In this document: one piece after another, positions 17,390-26,139 of the stretch
How positions within the stretch are numbered: the stretch's first letter is position 1
Layout of the letters: every line of letters starts with the position of its first letter
Origin: Bittarella massiliensis (ex Durand et al. 2017)
GTDB lineage: Bacteria > Bacillota > Clostridia > Oscillospirales > Ruminococcaceae
DNA: 64,000 bases
Direction of reading: 5' to 3'
Assembly: GCF_017566145.1 (NCBI RefSeq)
Contig: NZ_JABFCL010000008.1
Location: 1-64,000, forward strand
The notes under the pieces: generated by a model
Told to the model about the DNA's origin: nothing
The model's database searches: none
Seen by the model: only the letters and a program-made list of their open reading frames with translations
Translations under genes and position numbers: made by a program

Positions 17390-18901
17390 ATGGACGTTCA
17401 AAACTTGACCAATGAAGTGGGCGCGCCGGTAGCGGAGAATGAGAACTCACTGACCGCGGGCCCCCGCGGCCCGGTGATGTTGCAGGATGTTTGGCTGCTG
17501 GAGAAGTTGGCTCACTTTGACAGGGAGGTCATTCCCGAGCGGCGGATGCACGCCAAGGGCTGGGGGGCGTACGGCAGGCTGACGGTCACCGGCGACATCT
17601 CCCGCTACACCCGGGCAAAGGTGCTGCAGCCCGGCGCAGTGACCGACCTCTTTCTCCGCTTTTCCACTGTGGCGGGGGAGCGGGGAGCTGCCGACGCCGA
17701 GCGGGACATCCGCGGGGTGGCGGTGAAATTTTACACCGAGGAGGGCAACTGGGACCTGGTGGGCAACAACACCCCCACCTTCTTTCTGCGGGACGTCCAC
17801 AATTTCCCCGACCTCAACCGGGCGGTAAAGCGCGACCCCCGCACCGGCATGCGCTCGGCGCAGAACAACTGGGATTTCTGGACGCTGCTGCCCGAGACCT
17901 TCCACCAGACCACCATCGTCATGTCCGACAGGGGGATCCCCGCCTCCTTCCGCCACATGCACTTTTACGGGGAGCACACCTTCTCCCTCTACAACGGGGA
18001 AAATCAGCGGGTTTGGTGCAAGTTTCACTTCAAGACCCAGCAGGGCATCAAAAACCTCACCGACGCCGAGGCGGAGGCGGTGGTGGCCAAGGACCGGGAG
18101 AGCCACGGCCGGGACCTCTATGAGTCCATCGAGCGGGGCGAGTATCCCCGCTGGACCATGTACGTGCAGATTATGACCGAAGAGCAGGCCAAAAACCACT
18201 ACGAAAACCCCTTTGACATCACCAAGATTTGGAGACACGGGGAATTCCCTCTGATCGAGGTGGGGGTGCTGGAGCTCAACCGCAATCCCGAAAACTACTT
18301 TGCGGAGGTGGAGCAATCCGCCTTCACCCCGGCCCACGTGGTGCCGGGCATCGGCTTCTCGCCGGACAAGTTTTTGCAGGGCCGGCTCTTTGTCTACGGC
18401 GACGCCCAGCGCTACCGGCTGGGGGTCAACTACAACCAGATCCCGGTCAACCGGGCCCGCTGCCCGGTGAGCGACTACCACCGGGACGGCGCCATGCGCA
18501 CCGACGGCAACTACGGTGGCGCGCCGGCCTACTCCCCCAACAGCCAGGGGGCCTGGGCGGCCCAGCCGGGGGTGATGGAGCCGCCGCTGGACCTGTCGGG
18601 GGCCATGTACGCCTACGACCCCAAAGACGATCCCACCGACGACTGCTTCCGCGCCGGGGGCGACCTCTGGCGGGTGATGACCCCGCAGCAGCGCGATCTG
18701 CTCATCGAGAACACCGCCAGAAACATTGAGCCGGTGAGCAAAAACGTCAAGTACCGCCACGCCGTCCACTGTTACCTGGCGGATTTGGAGTATGGCCGCC
18801 GCATCACCGAGGCCATGGGGCTGGACTTCGAAAAGGTAAAGACCCTCTCCCGCCTGCCCCACCAAAAGCTGGTGGAGGCCACTTTGGGGGAGATGGAGTA
18901 G
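17390..18901 (+). CDS. katA: Monofunctional haem catalase
   Basis: 503 aa, the small-subunit catalase size. The catalytic His lies in [14 protein letters not shown], the distal Asn in [15 protein letters not shown], and the proximal haem Tyr in [27 protein letters not shown] and [17 protein letters not shown] are family hallmarks. It converts hydrogen peroxide into water and oxygen. GGGGAGGAATCG precedes the ATG. Catalase is not universal in strict anaerobes, so it adds to MsrAB as oxygen defence. Confidence 0.96.
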   Translation: MDVQNLTNEVGAPVAENENSLTAGPRGPVMLQDVWLLEKLAHFDREVIPERRMHAKGWGAYGRLTVTGDISRYTRAKVLQPGAVTDLFLRFSTVAGERGAADAERDIRGVAVKFYTEEGNWDLVGNNTPTFFLRDVHNFPDLNRAVKRDPRTGMRSAQNNWDFWTLLPETFHQTTIVMSDRGIPASFRHMHFYGEHTFSLYNGENQRVWCKFHFKTQQGIKNLTDAEAEAVVAKDRESHGRDLYESIERGEYPRWTMYVQIMTEEQAKNHYENPFDITKIWRHGEFPLIEVGVLELNRNPENYFAEVEQSAFTPAHVVPGIGFSPDKFLQGRLFVYGDAQRYRLGVNYNQIPVNRARCPVSDYHRDGAMRTDGNYGGAPAYSPNSQGAWAAQPGVMEPPLDLSGAMYAYDPKDDPTDDCFRAGGDLWRVMTPQQRDLLIENTARNIEPVSKNVKYRHAVHCYLADLEYGRRITEAMGLDFEKVKTLSRLPHQKLVEATLGEME

Positions 18902-18903
18902 AA

Positions 18904-18938
18904 AAAAGGGACTCGGCGCGTTGGCGCCGGGTCCCTTT
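18904..18938. terminator. Catalase terminator
   Basis: AAAAGGGACTCGGCGC pairs with GCGCCGGGTCCCTTTT, ending in a T run right after the catalase stop codon. Confidence 0.8.
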
Positions 18939-19020
18939 TAGGGTCGATCGGGGGCTGGTGAGGGTTGGTCTATTGTGCGCCCGCCCTCTGGCGAACGGCC
19001 CTCTGTGGCCGGGTCGGCGA

Positions 19021-19401
19021 TCAGTCCCGACTGCGGCGCAGCTTGTTCCCGGCAGCTGCCAGCCGGTCGTAGCCATCGATCTTGTAGTCGGGCCTTGTCA
19101 GCACCGCCTGCATCTCCTCGATGCGCTCCGCCAGCCGCTGCCGCTGCTCCACCAGCAGTTTGCGGGCGGGGGCGGTCTCCTCCCCCTGTTGGAAGAGGGC
19201 GACATACTCCACCAGCGACTCGATGGGAAGCCCCGCTCCCCGCATGCACTTGATGAACTCGCCCCAGCGGCAGTCCTCCTCGTCGTACTCGCGGATGCCG
19301 CCGGCGCTGCGGTGTACCGGGGGAATCAGACCGATGCGCTCATAGTAGCGCAGGGTGTCGGCAGACAGGTCGTAGGTGCGGCTCACCGCGGCAATGGTCA
19401 T
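19021..19401 (-). CDS. MerR family transcriptional regulator
   Basis: 126 aa from the ATG at 19401. The MerR helix-turn-helix and wing are clear (MTIAAVSRTYDLSADTLRYY, then ERIGLIPPVHRSAGGIREY), followed by a dimerisation coiled coil (KLLVEQRQRLAERIEEMQ). No effector cysteines are evident. It lies 46 bp downstream of the iron-containing alcohol dehydrogenase on the same strand. MerR proteins of this type (as with AdhR) often control aldehyde or alcohol dehydrogenases, so control of the neighbour is likely. Confidence 0.88.
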   Translation of the reverse strand: MTIAAVSRTYDLSADTLRYYERIGLIPPVHRSAGGIREYDEEDCRWGEFIKCMRGAGLPIESLVEYVALFQQGEETAPARKLLVEQRQRLAERIEEMQAVLTRPDYKIDGYDRLAAAGNKLRRSRD

Positions 19402-19447
19402 GGCGCGGTCCTCTCTCATCTGGTTTGCCCGGGCGTCTGTTTGCCCC

Positions 19448-20614
19448 CTAGAGGCAGGCGCGGAAGATGGCCTCCACGTCGGCCGGGCGCAGGGGGCGAT
19501 AGCCCTGCAGCACCCCGTCGCCGCAGGCCTTTTTGGCCATTTCGGCAAAGTGGGTGTCGTCGATGCCCAGGGCGGTGAAGGTACTTTTCAGTCCCAAGGT
19601 GTCAAAGAGGAAGGAAGACAGCCGGGCAATGCCCTCTCTGGCGGCCTCCATGTCGGGCAGGGCGGCGTCGACCCCGAAGACGCTCTTGGCAAAGCGGGCG
19701 AGGCGGGGGGCGCTCTCCTCGTCGAGGACGTGTTCCAGCCAGCGGGGGGTGAGGATGGCCAGCCCCAGGCCGTGGGTGATGTCGTAGAAGGCGGAGAGCT
19801 CGTGCTCCATGGGGTGGCAGCTCCAGGCGCAGGTCTGGCAGGTGCGGGTAAAGCCGTTGATGGCCCAGGAGGAGGCCCACATCAAATTGGCCCGGGCCTC
19901 GTAGTTTTCGGGTTCTGCCAGCGCCACCGGGGCCGCGTGGACCACCGTCTCCATCAATCCCTCCATCATCCGATCGAGCATGTGAAGACTGCCCTCGGCG
20001 TTGAAGTAGGTCTCCATGAGGTGAGAGAGGATGTCCGCCGCTCCGCAGGCGGTCTGGTAGGGCCCTACGGTGTAGGTGGCGGTGGGGTCGAGGAAGGAGA
20101 CCTTCGGCCGCATGGAGGGGTGGCCGCGGCCGATCTTGTCCCGGGTTTCCAGGTTGCTGATGACGCCGCCCGCGTCCATCTCCGAGCCGGTGGCGGACAG
20201 GGTCAGCACGGTGACGATGGGCAGGCAGTTGGTGATGGGAGCCTTGTCAGTCAGCAGGTCCCAGGCGTCGCCGTCGTGGTAGTAGCCCGCGCCGATGAAC
20301 TTGGTGGCGTCGATGGTGGAGCCGCCGCCCACCGCCAGCAGCACGTCGATCTGGTGCTCCCGGCAGAGGGCAACCCCCTGGTTGACCGAGGTGATGCGGG
20401 GGTTGGGCTCGATGCCCGAGAGCTCAAAGAGGGTGAGTCCCGCCCGCTCGATCTCCGCGACAACGCGGTCGTAGAGGCCGGTTTTTTTGATGGAGCCGCC
20501 GCCGTAGGTCAGCAGTACCCGGGTGCCGAATTTCTTCAGCTCCTCCCCCAGGTGGGAGAGCTGGTCGGGCCCGAAATAGACCTTGGTGGGAATATCGTAA
20601 ACAAAGTTCTGCAT
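19448..20614 (-). CDS. NADPH-dependent butanol dehydrogenase-type iron alcohol dehydrogenase (BdhA/YqhD-like)
   Basis: 388 aa. VLLAVGGGSTIDATKFIG is the cofactor site, and the metal ligands are in AADILSHLMETYF and SCHPMEHELSAFYDITHG. The N-terminus (NFVYDIPTKVYFGPDQLSHL) matches BdhA/YqhD, which reduce aldehydes such as butyraldehyde with NAD(P)H. The following gene is a MerR regulator and the upstream one a broken cupin; together these look like an aldehyde-stress or fermentation cassette. Confidence 0.9.
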   Translation of the reverse strand: MQNFVYDIPTKVYFGPDQLSHLGEELKKFGTRVLLTYGGGSIKKTGLYDRVVAEIERAGLTLFELSGIEPNPRITSVNQGVALCREHQIDVLLAVGGGSTIDATKFIGAGYYHDGDAWDLLTDKAPITNCLPIVTVLTLSATGSEMDAGGVISNLETRDKIGRGHPSMRPKVSFLDPTATYTVGPYQTACGAADILSHLMETYFNAEGSLHMLDRMMEGLMETVVHAAPVALAEPENYEARANLMWASSWAINGFTRTCQTCAWSCHPMEHELSAFYDITHGLGLAILTPRWLEHVLDEESAPRLARFAKSVFGVDAALPDMEAAREGIARLSSFLFDTLGLKSTFTALGIDDTHFAEMAKKACGDGVLQGYRPLRPADVEAIFRACL

Positions 20615-20738
20615 TGGAAAAACTCCTTTCGTCTGGTCGGCGGGAAGGTCAGCTGTAGCGCTCCGCCAGCGCGAGTTCCGCTCAATTCTATTTTAAAGCG
20701 CCGGTTGGCCGGGGTCAATAGTCCGCTTGAAGGGATTT

Positions 20739-21146
20739 TCAGTGCAGGCAGCGGCAGGTCTGCTCGTCCACCGGTTCCAGCCACCCGGTCGAGCCGCCGT
20801 CGGTGGGCACTTCGATTGCAGATGGGAAAACCAGCTGCCGGGCGCCACGCCGTGCCAGTGCTTGACGTCTGGCGGAATGTTGACCACATCTCCCGGGCGT
20901 TTTCGCCCCAGGCCTGGTAGTACCCCCGCCCCCGGTGACCAGCAGGATCTGGCCGCCTTGGCGGTGGACGTGCCAGTCGTTGCGGCAGGCGGGGGCAAAG
21001 GTGACGTTGGCGATACTCACCCCTCTGTCGGTGAGCATTGCCAGATAGGATTGCCCGCTGAAATGGGCGGCAAAGGCGGTGTTTTTCTCCCCCATGGGGA
21101 AGACGGCGCCGCCGCCCAGGTCGTGCAGTCTCTTTTCTTCGTTCAT
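20739..21146 (-). pseudogene. Cupin-domain protein gene with three frame disruptions
   Basis: The frame from ATG 21146 gives RNDWHVHRQGGQILLVTG, the first cupin motif. The natural continuation then jumps frames: GRGYYQAWGENAR in a second frame, PGDVVNIPPDVKHWHG and APGSWFSHL in a third, and finally IEVPTDGG and GWLEPVDEQ back in the first. Each jump fits a small deletion: one base in a G-rich run near 20933, about 11 bases near 20898 where one copy of CCCGGGAG may have been lost by recombination between direct repeats, and one base near 20824. As written, the protein would lack the second metal motif. Sequencing error could explain single bases but less easily all three. Confidence 0.8.
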
Positions 21147-21640
21147 CTCTCATTCCCCCTCAAAAGGCGGCGCTCAGAAGTCGCCGCTTTTCTGTCTGAT
21201 TCCAGGATAAACCCTGGAGTTCGCTCCAAGTCAAGGGGGGATTTGTACAGTTTTTCGGAGAATTTTCCAATATGGAGTGCAGGTTGTTGCTGGGCAATCG
21301 CGAAGGGAGTGAAAGAGGAGTTTTTGGAGCAGATGGATTGTGGGTTTCTACGCCTTTCCGCCGCAGCCGTATGGAAGCCGATCCGTTTAAGGTGGGTTTG
21401 CGCCGGTCCGCTCTGTCCGTCCCCTTTGGCAGAAGAGGCCGCTTTTCTCAATCGCGTAAAAACAAAAGACCGCTCGGCAAATGGCCGGCAAATCTACCGG
21501 CTATCTGCAAAGCAGTCCGACATGCGCCTACGACAACGATCCCACAATTGTGGGGATGTGGGCTCTCAACTGGCGGAGGGGAGCTCCGGCCGATGCAGGC
21601 AGTGGCATTGTGCCGAGGGTGGGAGGGCTCGTCTTGAGAA
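21147..21640. other. Intergenic stretch without a recognised gene
   Basis: About 490 bp between the cupin pseudogene and the displaced guaA terminator. Short open frames exist on both strands, but none has a good ribosome site together with a recognisable product. It is the old chromosomal region downstream of guaA. Confidence 0.5.
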
Positions 21641-21676
21641 AAATCCCCCAGCAGCCGTACAGCTGCTGGGGGATTT
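21641..21676 (-). terminator. Original guaA terminator, displaced by the integrated elements
   Basis: AAATCCCCCAGCAGC and GCTGCTGGGGGATTT are perfect 15-bp arms. Read on the minus strand, the hairpin directly follows the att copy GAGTGGGAATAA (as guaA ends) and is followed by a T run (GGATTTTTCTC). This is what the end of an intact guaA gene would look like, so it is most likely the native terminator, now about 17.8 kb away. Confidence 0.7.
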
Positions 21677-21683
21677 GACTTGC

Positions 21684-21696
21684 TTATTCCCACTCG
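21684..21696 (-). repeat. Distal attachment-site core (third guaA-end copy)
   Basis: Minus strand reads CGAGTGGGAATAA, identical over 13 bases to the copy at 30663-30675 and matching the guaA 3' end (GAGTGGGAAT) over 10. It marks the outer boundary of the tandem elements. Confidence 0.8.
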
Positions 21697-21794
21697 CTCC
21701 TGTTCGAGGAAAACTAAGCGCTTTTAGTTAGTGGAAATCACTTCTCATATCACGATTATCTTCATTATCAGAATAGGATAGGCTATCTGATTTT

Positions 21795-21814
21795 GTGTTG
21801 CCATAGTGTTGCCA
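21795..21814. repeat. Arm-type-like direct repeats, left end of element 2
   Basis: GTGTTGCCA occurs at 21795-21803 and 21806-21814, spaced 11 bp start to start. The placement about 100 bp inside the att core fits integrase arm-binding sites. Confidence 0.5.
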
Positions 21815-21821
21815 AAGTTTT

Positions 21822-23459
21822 TTAGTTCAATCTATAATTGATATAAATCATAGGGGTAAATCCTTGCAATCTTACTTCCTTTTTCCACTGATCCAGTCTG
21901 TTTTTGAGCATGAGCATATCCAGCTGATTCAACTGTGGCCGCCCATCTACATCTTCGATATGTGTCTGTGTTTCTAATACAAACCACAAGACTACTGTAT
22001 TGATTTTAGGGACATTAGGCAAGTTCCCTTTTTTATACAGCTTAAGAGCCGTCAAAGATTGGTCTACAGCGTAACATAGTTTAGAAGATGCACTACCTAT
22101 TTTTACTGCACACATCATTCCGTCTTTGTATAGGTCCATGACCTCAATATTACAGCCACCTATTTTCACATCAACACGGTCAAAGTTCTGAAATCCATTT
22201 TCTTGCTCTCGTAGCAAGTTATATGCTCTCTCTGCATAATACTTTTGTTTAAGCGCTTTTTTTATGGCTGCCTCATCCTGTCCCTGATAACGAGGCTCAT
22301 TTTTCTCTTCTTCATATTTCTGGTTTATAAAATTATCGTGCTGCTCCCTTGAAAAATCAAATGCAGGATTATATTTTACTTCTATTTCAGCAATTGAGTC
22401 TCTCAGATAAGACAAATAATCATCATTATATTGATACCAAGTCCCTTTTGATAATAGACATTTTTGTCCGTCATCTGTATAATCGATTAGATCTCTTACC
22501 TTCTTCGTTACAACTGGATGTCCATTATATAAGCTTATCACAGAAATATTCAGCAGAGTTCGACTATAATCCCAGCCGCTTTCATCGCAAAATCTTTCAA
22601 TTTCCGCATTCGAGAGAGATGAAACATTTTTTTGCTGTCCTTTGTAACTCAACTGAAATTCTCCATCATTGTGGTTGAAAATTTCTGTTACACCGATAAT
22701 ATCCAACTCGGATATGTTAACTTGCGTTGGATTTTCAGCAACTGCCGTCAATAGACTTCCTTCTAACAATTGCAATTTATCTGTATCTTTGATTCTCGCA
22801 AAAACAGGAATATGATACTTGTCCTCGCTATGTACAAGAACAAATTCCACATGCTGTATCAGTTTCAGAATTTCTATCAAAGACTCTTCTGCGGTTGAGA
22901 ATCGAATTGAACTTCCAATTTCAATTGCAGGCTTATACAACGTAAAACCCTCTTCTAATTTCACCTTTGCCTTTAGTTTCGCGAAAGACTCTCCACTATC
23001 AAACTCCAACTCACTGTAATTAATATAGGTATTTACTGTTTTATTACGCCGTGAATTAGGTGTCGTTAATGTAGTTGTCTTAATTTCCTGATAGGGAAGT
23101 TTACGAGCAAACCTAAAACCAAACTCCCTATCACAAAATTTATCCACTAAAAAATATGAATGGCCAAATGTTACTGCATATGTTATTCCATCGTCTTTTT
23201 CTACAATAATAATTCCCTTTGGTGCAGTTGATACTTCTATTGATTGCTCATGAAATTCTTCCAATACCCAATTCCAGGAAATCTCTTTGCTTTCTCCGGG
23301 ACGAGACAAATATAAGGACAGGCCAAAATTTTCTACTATCCCAGTTTCATTTTCTGATTCCAAAAAGATAGTATCCCTAAGTTCCATTTTTTGCGCCAAT
23401 TCTTGAAGAAAAAGTCCTTGCTTTTCCTCATCAATTCTGTATAGATTGATGCTTCCCAC
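21822..23459 (-). CDS. TIGR04141/DUF6119-like sporadically distributed protein
   Basis: 545 aa, GTG start after GGAGGG. No catalytic motif was recognised with certainty. The N-terminus (INLYRIDEEKQGLFLQEL), the SKGTWYQYNDDYL segment after the midpoint, and the C-terminal part (YAVDQSLTALKLYKKGNLP) fit, as far as can be judged by eye, the TIGR04141/DUF6119 family, about 550-580 aa proteins found patchily in mobile and defence-rich regions. It is AT-rich, unlike the backbone. It is the last gene of the leftward half of the R-M island, about 60 bp after a cytosine methyltransferase. It may be an accessory defence protein; this is inference. Confidence 0.6.
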   Translation of the reverse strand: MGSINLYRIDEEKQGLFLQELAQKMELRDTIFLESENETGIVENFGLSLYLSRPGESKEISWNWVLEEFHEQSIEVSTAPKGIIIVEKDDGITYAVTFGHSYFLVDKFCDREFGFRFARKLPYQEIKTTTLTTPNSRRNKTVNTYINYSELEFDSGESFAKLKAKVKLEEGFTLYKPAIEIGSSIRFSTAEESLIEILKLIQHVEFVLVHSEDKYHIPVFARIKDTDKLQLLEGSLLTAVAENPTQVNISELDIIGVTEIFNHNDGEFQLSYKGQQKNVSSLSNAEIERFCDESGWDYSRTLLNISVISLYNGHPVVTKKVRDLIDYTDDGQKCLLSKGTWYQYNDDYLSYLRDSIAEIEVKYNPAFDFSREQHDNFINQKYEEEKNEPRYQGQDEAAIKKALKQKYYAERAYNLLREQENGFQNFDRVDVKIGGCNIEVMDLYKDGMMCAVKIGSASSKLCYAVDQSLTALKLYKKGNLPNVPKINTVVLWFVLETQTHIEDVDGRPQLNQLDMLMLKNRLDQWKKEVRLQGFTPMIYINYRLN

Positions 23460-23518
23460 ATTCTTCCCTCCTTAAAAACAGCTTGTATTCTATATACTAT
23501 CATGCAATCTACTAAAGA

Positions 23519-24742
23519 TCAAGTTATATCATCGATTATTTTCCCAATTGCAGTAACCAAAGGGACCACTAAGGCATTTCCCATCGTAAAATATCTCATC
23601 CGCTCTGGCATACCCTCGGTCCAGCCGTCAGGGAAGCCATTCAATCGCTCACATTCAACAGGTGTTAAGGTACGCAGCCTTTTTGTTTTTGGATCCACGA
23701 CCACATGGGTTGTTCGGTTGACATTCGACTCGCTGGTCAACATCGTTCTGGACGGCCTATCCAGGGGTTCTGGAAAGGCTACTGCGCCTTCAGAAAAATA
23801 GTAGGTACTTCCATCCTTCCTATGCCGCAATTCGTTTTTAGCGCCCTTCATATAGCGCCACCGGGGCAGGTCCTCTTCCTTGACAAAGTAACGACTGTCT
23901 ATCTCTCCATCCTGCAAAATATCCCGGATAGGAATGCAATGTTCTATCTCCGGCATCACATCCACCGAATAGATACGTCCATTCATCATGGCACCAGCGT
24001 TATAAAAATATACAGACTGTTCCCTTGATAGACTTGCCATATCTTCATAACTGAACTCATCAATCCAGTTATCCAAATAAGACCTCCCATGTCCACTGAG
24101 AGGGAATGCTTTTGCCAAGACCCCAGCGGTCATAACATGGGTATGCATCCTTTTCACACCATATCGACAAGTCTCTTCTGCAAATTGCTTAAAAATTTCC
24201 GTATTGTTATGATATACCAATAAGAAAGTACGTCTACGCCGCTGGGCCTGACCGTAATCAGCTGCATTGATTACACGCCATTCTACTGCATACCCTTTTT
24301 CATAAAAACACCTGAGAATGATAGATAAGTCCCTGCCTTTTTGTTTTGCGGGAGAACGAATCAGTCTATCCACATTCTCCAGTAATACATATGAAGGTCT
24401 TTTCTTATCCAAAATTTCGTCTATTTGCCACCATAGCACACCTTTTTTACCTTCAATGCCCTTTGCCCCTTTTTTCGCAATAGAATAGTCTTGGCACGGA
24501 AAGCCACCTACCAGTAAATCATGGTCAGGAATTTGCTCTTTGTCGATTGCTGCAATATCTTTGCATACATGGTCATGAGATTCGCCAAAGTGTTTTGCAT
24601 AACACCTGAATGCCCATTGATCCTCCGTCGACGGCTCCCATTGATTGGCCCACACTGTCTGGAATCGCTCTGAAGCCTGTTCCAGAGCTAATCGGAAGCC
24701 GCCAACACCAGCAAATAATTCAACTGTTCTTATTTTCTCCAT
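23519..24742 (-). CDS. DNA (cytosine-5-)-methyltransferase, first copy
   Basis: 407 aa; the ATG at 24742 follows AGGAGGCCACC. All main C5 motifs are seen: I (VELFAGVGGFRLALEQ), IV with catalytic Cys (LLVGGFPCQDYSIA), VI (LLENVDRL), VIII (QAQRRRRTFLL), IX (RTLTPVECERLNGFPDGW) and X (MGNALVVPLV). It transfers methyl from AdoMet to C5 of cytosine. The region between VIII and IX is the target recognition domain. It is paralogous to the gene immediately upstream; a pair of C5 enzymes often covers the two strands of a non-palindromic site. Confidence 0.95.
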   Translation of the reverse strand: MEKIRTVELFAGVGGFRLALEQASERFQTVWANQWEPSTEDQWAFRCYAKHFGESHDHVCKDIAAIDKEQIPDHDLLVGGFPCQDYSIAKKGAKGIEGKKGVLWWQIDEILDKKRPSYVLLENVDRLIRSPAKQKGRDLSIILRCFYEKGYAVEWRVINAADYGQAQRRRRTFLLVYHNNTEIFKQFAEETCRYGVKRMHTHVMTAGVLAKAFPLSGHGRSYLDNWIDEFSYEDMASLSREQSVYFYNAGAMMNGRIYSVDVMPEIEHCIPIRDILQDGEIDSRYFVKEEDLPRWRYMKGAKNELRHRKDGSTYYFSEGAVAFPEPLDRPSRTMLTSESNVNRTTHVVVDPKTKRLRTLTPVECERLNGFPDGWTEGMPERMRYFTMGNALVVPLVTAIGKIIDDIT

Positions 24743-24793
24743 GGTGGCCTCCTGTAGACAAAGGGACACACCAATAACGGTGTGTCCCTTGTT

Positions 24794-26029
24794 TTACATG
24801 ATTTCCAACAGTTTTTCGCCCATTTTTTCAATCAGCGGCACCACAAGGGCATTACCCATGATGAAGTATCTCTGTCGTTCTGGCGTACCTGTATCGGTCC
24901 ACCCTGTATCGAATCCATTGATTCGCTCACACTCCTCAGGAGTCAGGCGGCGATATTTTCCGGTGAGCTTATCTGTAATGACATGACTACTACGGTTCGC
25001 TGTACCCTCACTGGTCAACATCGTTCTGGCTGGACGGTCCAACGGGTCAGGGAAAGCGATGGCTCCCTCTGAGAACTGGTAGATGAATCCCTCTTTTGAG
25101 GTTCGCTCGATTTTTTTAGAACCCTTCATGTACTTCCATTTCTCTATTTGATCCTGAGAAATAAAATACTTATCGTTTACGGGCTCCTCAAGAACAATAT
25201 CTCCCAACAGTTTCTGTGGGCCATTATAGTCAGGACTCAGTTCTTCCGAATAAATTTTACCAGCATACATTACACCGCTGTTGTAAAAAGCTGCATGGAA
25301 CATATCGCTGACAGTGACCAAATCCTCGTACTCGTCCAAGTCCAGTTCGGTAGACTTTTTCTTGTCGTGGTGTTCCTGCTTCACAGGGAAGCTTTCAGCA
25401 AAAAAACCATCCCTGACCAACCACTCAAACTCGCCTTCAGTTTCCATATGTTTTTTGATTCGAGCAAATTGTTTTGTTGTATCCTTGAATGCAAAAATGA
25501 AAGTACGGCGACGACGTTGGATATCTCCATATTCTGCTGCATTGATAACTCGCCACTCGACAGCGTAACCTTCATCATATAAGCATTTTAGAATAATACC
25601 AAAATCTCGACCACGCTGCTTCGTAGGAGATTTCAAAAGGCGGTCAACATTTTCCAATAAGATAAATTGGGGATGCCGCTTGCGCACAATATCGTTGATT
25701 GACCACCAAAGAACACCTTTTTTACCTTCGATACCCTTTGCCCCAGTACTTGCAACAGAATAATCTTGGCAAGGGAAGCCTCCGACCAATAAATCATGCT
25801 CCGGCACCTGTTCAATTACGGTTGAAATATCTTTATTAACGCAATGTGCATCCGCACCAAAACGCTCAGAGTAGCACTTATATGCCCACTGGCCTTTTTG
25901 ACCAGGTTCCCACTGGTTCGCCCATACAGTCCGGAATACATCTTTGGCACATCTTTCGAGGCCCACACGGAAACCGCCGACGCCAGCAAAAAGTTCGACT
26001 ACACGAACATTCTTTTTGTTGTTAGCCAC
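24794..26029 (-). CDS. DNA (cytosine-5-)-methyltransferase, second copy
   Basis: 411 aa from a GTG at 26029 after GAGAGGTGATG. Motifs I (VVELFAGVGGFRVGLE), IV (LLVGGFPCQDYSVA), VI (LLENVDRL), VIII (IQRRRRTFI), IX (RRLTPEECERINGFDTGW) and X (MGNALVVPLIEKMG) are complete. It is clearly similar to the adjacent methyltransferase outside the target-recognition region, so an old duplication is likely. It is divergent from the Sau3AI-like endonuclease gene, and the short gap (about 110 bp) must hold both promoters. Confidence 0.95.
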   Translation of the reverse strand: MANNKKNVRVVELFAGVGGFRVGLERCAKDVFRTVWANQWEPGQKGQWAYKCYSERFGADAHCVNKDISTVIEQVPEHDLLVGGFPCQDYSVASTGAKGIEGKKGVLWWSINDIVRKRHPQFILLENVDRLLKSPTKQRGRDFGIILKCLYDEGYAVEWRVINAAEYGDIQRRRRTFIFAFKDTTKQFARIKKHMETEGEFEWLVRDGFFAESFPVKQEHHDKKKSTELDLDEYEDLVTVSDMFHAAFYNSGVMYAGKIYSEELSPDYNGPQKLLGDIVLEEPVNDKYFISQDQIEKWKYMKGSKKIERTSKEGFIYQFSEGAIAFPDPLDRPARTMLTSEGTANRSSHVITDKLTGKYRRLTPEECERINGFDTGWTDTGTPERQRYFIMGNALVVPLIEKMGEKLLEIM

Positions 26030-26139
26030 TTTCGCATCACCTCTCAATTTGATATAATGGATATACTTCCATAACTTTATTAGTATAGCACATCTTGATT
26101 GAAAGATCAAGCGCTATTTTCGGAATCGAGGTGATTTTT

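Noticed and set aside
21272..21637. Possible small gene between the cupin relic and the displaced terminator
   Set aside because: No recognisable product and overlapping frames of equal quality; kept as an empty stretch.
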